Source: Sphingobacteriales bacterium (GTDB lineage: Bacteria > Bacteroidota > Bacteroidia > Chitinophagales > Chitinophagaceae). From it: 64,000 nt of DNA. Within the stretch, counting starts at the first letter, position 1. Each line of letters opens with the position of its first letter. The position numbers were made by a program, and so were the translations under genes. The notes beneath the pieces are model-generated. The model was not told the origin of the DNA, ran no database searches, and saw nothing but the letters and a program-made list of their open reading frames with translations. Below are positions 25,579 to 32,908 of this stretch, piece by piece. The stretch covers positions 310,001 through 374,000 of the forward strand of contig JACRLZ010000006.1 in the NCBI GenBank assembly GCA_016235125.1, given 5' to 3'.

Positions 25579-26547
25579 ATGAAAAAGATCATTGCCTTGT
25601 CGGCAATAACCTGTCTTGTTATTGCCGCATTTTATTTTTCATCCTGTAAAGACAAAAAATCAGAACCTCAGGCCAACAACAAAGAGGATTCCCTGGCTAA
25701 AGTAATGGACAGAGGCAAGTACCTGGTTGAGCATGTGGCCGGGTGTATTGACTGCCACAGCAAAAGAGATTTCAGTAAATATTCCGGCCCGGTTGTTCCG
25801 GGAACAGAAGGTGGCGGCGGGTTTGCTTTTGATGAAAAACTCGGATTACCCGGTGTTGTTTACGGAAGAAATATCACCCCTGATCCCGAAACAGGTATTG
25901 GCACATGGACGGATGATGATATTTTGAAAGCCATGACACAGGGAATTTCCAAAAACGGGGATACCCTTTTTCCTTTAATGCCGTATGTTAATTATAACTA
26001 TATGGCGAAAGAAGACCTGATGAGCATTATCGCTTACATTAAAACCTTAAAGCCAATAAAAAATAAAGTGCCTGCCCGCCAGTTGATGATGCCGATAAGT
26101 ATGGCGTATCCCGGCCCTGCATTACAAGCTTCAGTAGATGGGAATATCCGACCTGCGGAAAACGACCTGGTAAAATATGGCGGATATTTAGCCAACATGG
26201 CTGATTGCGGCACCTGTCATTCGCCCCTTACGCCGCAGGGCCCCGACGTGATGACCAGAAAATTTGCAGGCGGTTACACCTTTCAATTACCCGCAAATAA
26301 AGTTACTTCCTCCAACATTACTTCCGATTCTGCTACCGGTATCGGTACCTGGACGGAAGAACGGTTTCTGAATAAATTCATCCCTTATCGTGAAGAAAAA
26401 GGTTATAACTATGATCCGGGTAACCAGAACACGGTGATGCCGCTGAGTTTGCTGGCGGGCATGACGGATGCAGACCTGAAAGCTATTTATGCGTATTTAA
26501 GAACCATAAAGCCCATCAGCAATAAAGTAGAGAAGTTTCCAAAATAA
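25579..26547 (+). CDS. Diheme c-type cytochrome
   Basis: This 322-aa lipoprotein or anchored periplasmic protein (hydrophobic N-terminus, C23 in YFSSCKD as likely lipid site) has two cytochrome c domains with heme motifs C56-IDC-H60 and C210-GTC-H214. Both domains carry the GIGTWTDDD/GIGTWTEER element and an MP or VMP methionine ligand region. This is the alcohol-dehydrogenase-subunit-like diheme type that passes electrons to a terminal oxidase. It is followed by a strong terminator. Confidence 0.9.
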   Translation: MKKIIALSAITCLVIAAFYFSSCKDKKSEPQANNKEDSLAKVMDRGKYLVEHVAGCIDCHSKRDFSKYSGPVVPGTEGGGGFAFDEKLGLPGVVYGRNITPDPETGIGTWTDDDILKAMTQGISKNGDTLFPLMPYVNYNYMAKEDLMSIIAYIKTLKPIKNKVPARQLMMPISMAYPGPALQASVDGNIRPAENDLVKYGGYLANMADCGTCHSPLTPQGPDVMTRKFAGGYTFQLPANKVTSSNITSDSATGIGTWTEERFLNKFIPYREEKGYNYDPGNQNTVMPLSLLAGMTDADLKAIYAYLRTIKPISNKVEKFPK

Positions 26548-26570
26548 TTTTTCAGAGAATTTACTGTAAC

Positions 26571-26599
26571 AAGAACCCCGCTAACCGGCGGGGTTCTTT
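26571..26599 (+). terminator. Rho-independent terminator
   Basis: An 11-bp perfect stem, AAGAACCCCGC paired with GCGGGGTTCTT, with a five-base loop and a trailing TTT, lies 23 bases after the cytochrome stop. Confidence 0.88.
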
Positions 26600-26727
26600 A
26601 TTACTTCTGGTTCCGGAGCTGAGTTAAAGAATGAGGGGGAACCCGAGCTTTCTTACCCGGTATGGCGCTGAACCAAAAATGGTGGTTATAGAAAAATAAT
26701 GCCAACCGTATTGCAGATGCAGTGCCT

Positions 26728-27123
26728 TTACTTGACTTTGTAAATTAATCCGAAGCCTACTATACTAATACCATAAAGTACGGTAAAAGTCAAGCCACCA
26801 AAATAGCCGTTGAGATTATAGCTATTACTACCAAAAAGTATTCGAATTGTAATAATCATGCAAATAAGGCTTATCGACAAAAAGTAAATTTTCAACCTAC
26901 AGATATTTTTAATCCTATCTTCCAAAAAGAACGATAATAAAAGAAATATGATTAAAGTAGGAATTGAAAATATAGCGCCGTATAATAAAGAGAATAAATA
27001 AAATCCTGCTGTTCCGGAATTAAAACTTGAATCACCAATACCCATTATTGTCAATAAAATAAAAAGTAGTGGAGTTACAGTAATTGTCGATAGCCAAACT
27101 TTCAATAAATAATTTGAATTCAT
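26728..27123 (-). CDS. Four-helix membrane protein of unknown function
   Basis: This 131-aa protein has four hydrophobic segments and no soluble domain. The codon use is visibly more AT-rich than that of the neighbours, which could indicate recent arrival. I see no family signature. The ATG at 27123 is chosen over one five codons earlier; either is possible. It lies alone, with no close partner. Confidence 0.55.
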   Translation of the reverse strand: MNSNYLLKVWLSTITVTPLLFILLTIMGIGDSSFNSGTAGFYLFSLLYGAIFSIPTLIIFLLLSFFLEDRIKNICRLKIYFLSISLICMIITIRILFGSNSYNLNGYFGGLTFTVLYGISIVGFGLIYKVK

Positions 27124-27210
27124 GGTATCTTCTATCATTACCTGCTCTGTAATTTACGCCATACCAGGCATAAAAGCCTGCTGCTATTCAATAGTAAACT
27201 ATATCAATAA

Positions 27211-27507
27211 CTAAATCATCATCTCTTCCTTCTTCCACTCCCTGTCCATATAAATAGTACCAAAAGGAATTACAGAAGCCAGCAATGCCCTGCGAAACCA
27301 GCGGCCGTCTTTTTTGTAATCACTCTTCACTTCTCTTGCCAGCGCCACAAAGCTGATAAACAAAATACCATGCAGCCCGCCGCAAATGGTAACGGCTATT
27401 GGTATGTGAGCAAGATATTTCAGGGGCATGGCAATAAATAATAAAACAACGAACGATATGCCTTCGGCGATTGCAATTTTTCTAAACCAGTTAAAAGTCT
27501 TTTTCAT
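27211..27507 (-). CDS. DUF3817 membrane protein
   Basis: This 98-aa protein has the DUF3817 pattern: an N-terminal amphipathic helix (FNWFRKIAIAEGISF), membrane segments near residues 14-30 and 34-55, the GGLHGILFISF segment, and a third segment near residues 76-86. The family is found fused or adjacent to varied transporters and has no known role. A palindromic CCCCTAAAGGGG-type element abuts its start on the upstream side. Confidence 0.82.
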   Translation of the reverse strand: MKKTFNWFRKIAIAEGISFVVLLFIAMPLKYLAHIPIAVTICGGLHGILFISFVALAREVKSDYKKDGRWFRRALLASVIPFGTIYMDREWKKEEMMI

Positions 27508-27513
27508 ACCCCA

Positions 27514-27664
27514 AACCCCTAAAGGGGCTTTTAAATTCCCTTGCTTCGAGATTGCTTTATTAAATCGGAAAGCAAGAAAGGATTAATAATCTAACTACAA
27601 TTTTAAATTCTCAAATTCAATAAAAACCCTTTGTTCTAAGTTCCCCTTTAGGGGACAGGGGTTT
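27514..27664. repeat. Inverted pair of AACCCCTAAAGGGG-type elements
   Basis: AACCCCTAAAGGGG at 27514-27527 recurs in reverse orientation as CCCCTTTAGGGG at 27643-27654, followed by a further CAGGGGTTT. Each is itself nearly palindromic. The 115 bases between are AT-rich with no gene. The pair fills the space between the DUF3817 start and the mqnC stop and may act as a dispersed repeat or as terminators. Confidence 0.55.
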
Positions 27665-28808
27665 AATAATCGATCACTTGTTCCTCTATCATCTCCGGCA
27701 TCTCCCGCCATTCATACTGCTGATTTCTCAGCTGCGGTTCAAAACCTGCTTCACGAATGGCTTCCTGTATGGATCTGTAAGTAAACCGATGCGGCGCTCC
27801 CGCAGCACTCACCACATTTTCTTCGAGCATGATGCTTCCGAAATCATTTGCCCCTGCCTGTAAACATATTTGTGCTGTTTGTTTGCCAACTGTAAGCCAG
27901 CTTGCCTGTATATTTTTAATATTCGGCAGCATGATGCGGCTGAGTGCAATCATGCGGATATATTCTTCGGGTGTAGTGAGATTATGTACGCCACGAATTT
28001 TTGCCAGTAGTGTATCAACATCCTGGAATGTCCAGGGGATGAAAGCAAGAAAACCCTGCCTGCCGGCAGGCAGGCCTTTGCCTCCCTCCTTTGCCATTTC
28101 CTGCACTTCACGGATTTTCACCAGGTGTTCAAAACGTTCTTCAATTGTTTCCACATGACCAAACATCATCGTGGCGCTGGTTGTGATATTTAATTTATGC
28201 GCCTCATGCATAATGTCGAGCCATTCCTGTGCACCGCATTTGCCTTTGCTGATCAATCTTCTTACCCGGTCAATCAATATTTCAGCGCCGGCTCCCGGTA
28301 ATGAATCCATCCCCGCTTCTTTTAATGCCATCAGCACTTCCCGGTGGGTACTCTTTTCCAATTTGGTTATATGTGCCACTTCCGGCGGGCCCAATGCATG
28401 TAATTTTATTTGCGGGAATTCTTTTTTTATTTGCCTGAATGTGTCAACATAAAATTGCAAGCCCAGTTCCGGATGATGACCGCCTTGCAATAGTAACTGA
28501 TCTCCTCCCCACTTCAATGTCTCTTCAATTTTTTTCCGGTAGGTGGGCATGTCGGTAATATAGGCTTCAGCATGTCCCGGTATGCGGTAGAAGTTACAGA
28601 ACTTGCAATTGGCAATACAGACATTAGTAGTGTTTACATTCCGGTCTATCTGCCAGGTCACTTTTCCATGCGGCACCTGTTTTTTGCGCAGCTCGTCCGC
28701 AATAAACATCAGATCCGCCAGCGGGGCATGATGATAGAGGTAAACGCCTTCCTCAATGGTAAGAAATTCAAAGGCAACGGCTTTTTGATACAAATCGTTT
28801 AGCTGCAT
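27663..28808 (-). CDS. mqnC: Cyclic dehypoxanthinyl futalosine synthase (radical SAM), with a repeat insertion
   Basis: This 381-aa radical SAM enzyme has the iron-sulfur motif C64-IAN-C68-KF-C71, the GGHHPEL motif and the SLPGAGAEIL segment of the CofH/MqnC family. MqnC closes the ring of dehypoxanthine futalosine in the futalosine route to menaquinone. Around residues 245-252 the peptide GLPAGRQG interrupts the usual GGF...IPWT segment; it is encoded by a 20-bp perfect palindrome. Reading frame and all catalytic residues are intact, so the insertion is probably tolerated in a loop. Confidence 0.92.
   Translation of the reverse strand: MQLNDLYQKAVAFEFLTIEEGVYLYHHAPLADLMFIADELRKKQVPHGKVTWQIDRNVNTTNVCIANCKFCNFYRIPGHAEAYITDMPTYRKKIEETLKWGGDQLLLQGGHHPELGLQFYVDTFRQIKKEFPQIKLHALGPPEVAHITKLEKSTHREVLMALKEAGMDSLPGAGAEILIDRVRRLISKGKCGAQEWLDIMHEAHKLNITTSATMMFGHVETIEERFEHLVKIREVQEMAKEGGKGLPAGRQGFLAFIPWTFQDVDTLLAKIRGVHNLTTPEEYIRMIALSRIMLPNIKNIQASWLTVGKQTAQICLQAGANDFGSIMLEENVVSAAGAPHRFTYRSIQEAIREAGFEPQLRNQQYEWREMPEMIEEQVIDY
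28055..28074. repeat. 20-bp palindrome inserted in frame in mqnC
   Basis: CCTGCCTGCC followed by GGCAGGCAGG is a perfect palindrome. A near copy with one changed pair lies at 32858-32877 in an intergenic element. On the coding strand it contributes LPAGRQ. Confidence 0.8.
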
Positions 28809-28812
28809 CCGG

Positions 28813-28820
28813 CAAAGGTA
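28813..28820 (-). promoter_or_regulatory. -7 box of a near-leaderless promoter for mqnC
   Basis: The minus strand reads TACCTTTG, ending five bases before the mqnC ATG at 28808, the same geometry as at the Crp/Fnr gene (13217-13224). No clear -33 element was found. Confidence 0.45.
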
Positions 28821-28954
28821 CAGTGTTGGTCAAAAAGGGGTGAGCGGTACAGATAACACAAAGAGATGACCTATTTTTATGCAATAGGGAACCCGTTCTG
28901 CATCTTTCATCCTGAACTGACTGTCTTTAACCGGATGGCTAACCTGGCAAAGCG

Positions 28955-30151
28955 ATGAAAAAATTTCTATTATCAATTGGCTGCCTGATTTTCTTATGTA
29001 ATGCTGTGCCCCTGGCAGCACAGGAAGAATTCATTGAACCTCCTTCCCGTCAGCTTACGATTCTTCCGTTTACACAACTCACTGGTGGTATAGTTATCAT
29101 TCAGGCCAAGCTGGGCAATTTTCCCGATACACTCAATTTTATACTTGATACCGGCAGCAGCGGCATATCACTTGACTCCACCACAGTTGAATATCTTAAA
29201 CTCGTACCCACTCCAACCGAAAGAACCATTCGTGGCATAGCAGGCATACGCAAAGTGAGTTTTCTTTTCAACCAGCAATTAAAATTTCCGGGTCTTACTA
29301 TTGACAGCCTCGACTTTCATATAAATGATTATGCCATCCTTACTGCAGTATATGGAGAACGGATTGATGGCATTATCGGGTATTCCGTTTTCAAACGGTA
29401 TATTTTAAAATTTGACTATGATAGTTCGAAAGTCAGCTTCTGGACCAACGGAACACTTCGCTACCCAAGAGGCGGATACCTGCTAAAACCCACCATTAAT
29501 TTATTGGTAGCGCAACAACTGAGAGTAAGAGATGTAGAAGCAGTAAGCTCAAGATTTTTATATGACATGGGAGCCGGTGTTTGCATGTTGCTGACCCGTG
29601 ATTTTATTTCCGACAGCGATTTTCTTGATAAAAAAAGAAAACGCTATGTAAAGGAAGGAGAAGGATTGGGTGGAAAAATTGACATGGAACTTACCGTGAT
29701 CAGGGAAGTGAAACTGGGCCCTTATAAATTCAGGAATGTGCCGGTTTACATTTTTGATGATGAAAACAATGTGACCAACTATCCCTATATGGGCGGGCTG
29801 ATCGGCAATGATATACTCCGCCGGTTTAATGTTATACTGAATTATACGAAAGGTGATATCTATCTCATGCCAAACACACATTTTCTTGAACCATTCGATT
29901 ATTCTTATTCCGGGGTTGAATTATACCTTATTAATGGGGAGATCCTTATTGGCGATGTGGCCAGGGGTTCACCGGGAGAAGCGGCAGGCATTAAGGAAGG
30001 CGACCAGGTAATTGCGGTAAACAAAAATTTTTCTCAAAACCTGAACCAGTATAAGGTGGCCTTGCAAACCCCCCATGAAAAAGTGCAGTTAGTGATACGC
30101 CGCAATGGCGAACTGAAACAAATTGAATTTAAGGTCAGAAGTATTTTCTGA
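28955..30151 (+). CDS. Secreted retropepsin-like aspartic protease with PDZ domain
   Basis: This 398-aa protein has a signal peptide (ends LAAQ), a first aspartyl-protease lobe with DTGSSG (about residues 66-71), a second lobe with the variant DMGAG (about residue 205), and a C-terminal PDZ domain from about residue 318 (GVELYLINGEILIGDVARGSPGEAAGIKEGD). The replacement of the second DTG by DMG leaves the aspartate in place, so activity is possible. Similar proteins are widespread in Bacteroidota and are presumed periplasmic peptidases. Confidence 0.85.
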   Translation: MKKFLLSIGCLIFLCNAVPLAAQEEFIEPPSRQLTILPFTQLTGGIVIIQAKLGNFPDTLNFILDTGSSGISLDSTTVEYLKLVPTPTERTIRGIAGIRKVSFLFNQQLKFPGLTIDSLDFHINDYAILTAVYGERIDGIIGYSVFKRYILKFDYDSSKVSFWTNGTLRYPRGGYLLKPTINLLVAQQLRVRDVEAVSSRFLYDMGAGVCMLLTRDFISDSDFLDKKRKRYVKEGEGLGGKIDMELTVIREVKLGPYKFRNVPVYIFDDENNVTNYPYMGGLIGNDILRRFNVILNYTKGDIYLMPNTHFLEPFDYSYSGVELYLINGEILIGDVARGSPGEAAGIKEGDQVIAVNKNFSQNLNQYKVALQTPHEKVQLVIRRNGELKQIEFKVRSIF

Positions 30152-30202
30152 TTTAGCAACCTTTTCTTTAATGCCAGACTGCGTTTTTCAATAATTTTAC
30201 AT

Positions 30203-30232
30203 AGCCCGCCATAGCTTCAGCGACGGCGGGCT
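30203..30232 (+). terminator. Terminator hairpin
   Basis: AGCCCGCC at 30203-30210 pairs with GGCGGGCT at 30225-30232 and is followed by CTTTACTCTTT. The loop (ATAGCTTCAGCGAC) is purine/pyrimidine mixed and resembles loops of dispersed palindromes in other genomes, so it may also be a repeat element. Confidence 0.75.
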
Positions 30233-30256
30233 CTTTACTCTTTACCTGTTTAAAAT

Positions 30257-31495
30257 ATGATACAATTTGAAAGATTCACATTATCCAACGGCCTTCGTGT
30301 AATCGTTCACCAGGATATGAGCACACCCATGGCGGTATTGGATATTATGTATGATGTGGGGGCAAGAGATGAAAATCCCGGAAAAACCGGGTTTGCCCAT
30401 TTGTTTGAGCATTTGATGTTTGGAGGTTCGGTGAATATTCCCAATTATGATGAGCCGTTACAGATGGCGGGCGGTGAGAACAATGCCTATACCACCAATG
30501 ACCTTACCAATTATTATATTCAGTTACCTGCCGAAAATCTTGAAACGGCTTTCTGGCTCGAAAGCGACAGAATGTTATCGCTGGCTTTTGGCGAAAAGAG
30601 TTTAGAGACTCAGCGAAAAGTTGTTTGTGAAGAGTTCAAAGAACATTATCTCACCAAACCCTATGGTGATGCATGGCATAAGATGCGGGAACTGTCTTAC
30701 AAGGTTCATCCATACAGGTGGATGACGATCGGCAAAGAATTATCCCATATTGAAAATGCAAAGCTGGAAGATGTGCAACATTTTTTCTTCAAACATTACC
30801 GCCCCGTAAATGCTGTAATGGTAGTGGCAGGAAATGTTACAACAGAAAAAGTGAAAGCCCTGGCGGAAAAATGGTTTGCCGATATTCCGGCAGGGGAAAA
30901 ATATAAACGCAATCTTCCGCAAGAGCCCGGGCAAGCGGAAGAAAGACGAATGGAAATAAAAGCTAATGTGCCCCTGGATGCGCTATATAAATGCTGGCAT
31001 ATAGCAGGCAGACTCGACAGGAAATATTATATCACCGACCTGCTGACGGATATTTTAAGCGGAGGCGGGTCATCCAGATTATACCAGTCATTGGTCAAAG
31101 AAAAAAAACTGTTCAGCAATATTGAGTGCTATCATTTCGGCAGCACCGATGCGGGGCTATTGGCCATTGAAGGGAAATTGGTGAAAGGAGTAAAAATTGA
31201 AGAAGCTGAAAAAGCGGTGGATATGGAATTGGATAAAATGAAAAATGAACTGGTCAAAGAAACAGAATTGCAGAAAGTAAAGAACAAAACGGAAAGCATG
31301 ATCGCATTTGAAGACATGAGTGTGATGAGCAGGGCCAACAGTCTTGCCTATTATGAAATTCTCGGCGATGCAGCCTGGATGAATTTTGAGCTGGAGAAAT
31401 ACGGGTCGGTAACTGTTGATGACATTTTACAGGAAAGCAAGAATATTTTCCATGACTCCAATTGTAATACGATATATTATTTATCGAATAACTAA
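30257..31495 (+). CDS. M16 zinc peptidase, catalytic subunit
   Basis: This 412-aa protein has the inverted zinc motif H48-LFE-H52 within GFAHLFEHLMFGG, followed by the M16 core and inactive C-terminal domain. It has no signal peptide of the usual kind, so it may be cytoplasmic. M16B enzymes work as heterodimers of one catalytic and one non-catalytic chain; the partner is encoded 12 bases downstream. Substrates are short or unfolded peptides. Confidence 0.92.
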   Translation: MIQFERFTLSNGLRVIVHQDMSTPMAVLDIMYDVGARDENPGKTGFAHLFEHLMFGGSVNIPNYDEPLQMAGGENNAYTTNDLTNYYIQLPAENLETAFWLESDRMLSLAFGEKSLETQRKVVCEEFKEHYLTKPYGDAWHKMRELSYKVHPYRWMTIGKELSHIENAKLEDVQHFFFKHYRPVNAVMVVAGNVTTEKVKALAEKWFADIPAGEKYKRNLPQEPGQAEERRMEIKANVPLDALYKCWHIAGRLDRKYYITDLLTDILSGGGSSRLYQSLVKEKKLFSNIECYHFGSTDAGLLAIEGKLVKGVKIEEAEKAVDMELDKMKNELVKETELQKVKNKTESMIAFEDMSVMSRANSLAYYEILGDAAWMNFELEKYGSVTVDDILQESKNIFHDSNCNTIYYLSNN

Positions 31496-31507
31496 TCACT
31501 GAAAAGA

Positions 31508-32782
31508 ATGCCGGACAGGAAACAAGCCCCCGAAATAGTAGATGCGGTCAATTTTCACCTGGCGCTGAAGCCATATCAGAAGATCGTTTTAAAAAATGGC
31601 GTGGAAGTATATGCAGTAGATGCAGGAGCCGAAGAAGTAATGTCGGTGGAGTGGGTTTTCTATGCCGGCAATTGCTTTGAGGAACAAAACCTAGTGGCGG
31701 CCACAGCTAATTTTTTATTACGCAACGGAACTTCAAGGCGAAATGCTTTTCAGATCAATGAACATTTTGAATATTACGGTTCTTATCTCAACAGGGCATG
31801 TTATAATGAAACGGCAACGATAACACTTCATTGTCTTACCAAACACATTGCCGGATTGCTGCCGGTGGTCAGGGAATTAATTACCGACTCTGTGATGCCG
31901 GAAGAAGAACTGGCAATTTATAAACAAAACATGAAACAGCGGCTGAAAGTGAATCTGAAGAAAAGTGATTTTGTGGCCGGCCGGTTAATTGATGCGGCTT
32001 TGTATGGCGAACAGCATCCTTACGGAAAATACAGCAGCCCCGAAACTTTTGATGCCGTACAGAGAGAAACATTGCTGGAGTTTTATGACAAGTATTACCG
32101 TGATGGAAAACTGATAATGTTTATTGCCGGTAAGCTGCCGGGCAGTCTTGAACAATTATTGAATCAGCATTTTGGTGATTTGCCGGATAGTCATGTTGAA
32201 GCGAAATCAGCAGCGCTTCAGCCGGCATCAGAAATGAAATCAAGAGTGACCAATGATCCGGAAGGCGTGCAGGGATCTATTCGTATTGCAAGGCCATTCC
32301 CCAACCGGCATCATCCTGATTTTTTAAAAGTGCAGGTGCTGAATATTTTATTTGGCGGATTTTTTGGTTCAAGACTGATGAGCAATATCCGGGAGGATAA
32401 AGGATACACCTACGGAATCCATAGTTTTTTGCACAATCATATTCAGCATTCGGCATGGATGATAAGCACCGAAGCAGGCAAAGATGTTTGTGAGGCAGCC
32501 ATTGCCGAAGTGTATAAAGAAATGAAAGATCTGCGGGAGGAGCTGGTGGGAAATGAAGAATTAATGCTGGTTAGAAACTACATGATGGGCAGCATTCTTG
32601 GCGATCTCGATGGTCCTTTCCAGATCATTGCCCGATGGAAAAATATTATTCTCAATGACCTTACAGAACAATACTTTTACGATTCTATTAATACCATCAA
32701 AACAATTTCAGCCGAAGAGTTACAATCACTGGCGCAGAAATACCTGAAGCCGGAAGAGTTTTATGAGTTGGTGGTGGTGTAA
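31508..32782 (+). CDS. M16 peptidase, non-catalytic subunit
   Basis: This 424-aa protein shares the M16 fold, but at the zinc site the sequence reads FLLRNGTSRRN instead of HxxEH, so it cannot bind zinc. The conserved R/Y substrate-binding pattern is present in the C-terminal half (IREDKGYTYGIHSFLH). It forms the second half of the M16B clamp with the upstream gene product. Confidence 0.92.
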   Translation: MPDRKQAPEIVDAVNFHLALKPYQKIVLKNGVEVYAVDAGAEEVMSVEWVFYAGNCFEEQNLVAATANFLLRNGTSRRNAFQINEHFEYYGSYLNRACYNETATITLHCLTKHIAGLLPVVRELITDSVMPEEELAIYKQNMKQRLKVNLKKSDFVAGRLIDAALYGEQHPYGKYSSPETFDAVQRETLLEFYDKYYRDGKLIMFIAGKLPGSLEQLLNQHFGDLPDSHVEAKSAALQPASEMKSRVTNDPEGVQGSIRIARPFPNRHHPDFLKVQVLNILFGGFFGSRLMSNIREDKGYTYGIHSFLHNHIQHSAWMISTEAGKDVCEAAIAEVYKEMKDLREELVGNEELMLVRNYMMGSILGDLDGPFQIIARWKNIILNDLTEQYFYDSINTIKTISAEELQSLAQKYLKPEEFYELVVV

Positions 32783-32783
32783 A

Positions 32784-32891
32784 TTTTTCAACACAGAGTT
32801 TTTGAGTTACTGAGTTACACTGAGAATGTGCTCAGTGCAACTCATCTTCTCTGTATCCCTGCCTGCCGTCAGGCAGGTCTGTGTTGAAAAA
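32784..32891. repeat. 108-bp inverted-repeat element in the M16-E1 spacer
   Basis: Perfect 14-bp ends TTTTTCAACACAGA (32784-32797) and TCTGTGTTGAAAAA (32878-32891) enclose two inner hairpins: CACTGAG/CTCAGTG at 32818-32837 and the CCTGCCTGCC-type palindrome at 32858-32877. The element starts one base after the M16 stop and ends 17 bases before the next ATG. It has no coding capacity, like a MITE or a REP-type mosaic. Confidence 0.75.
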
Positions 32892-32908
32892 ACCCTGAAC
32901 TTCGCAGC

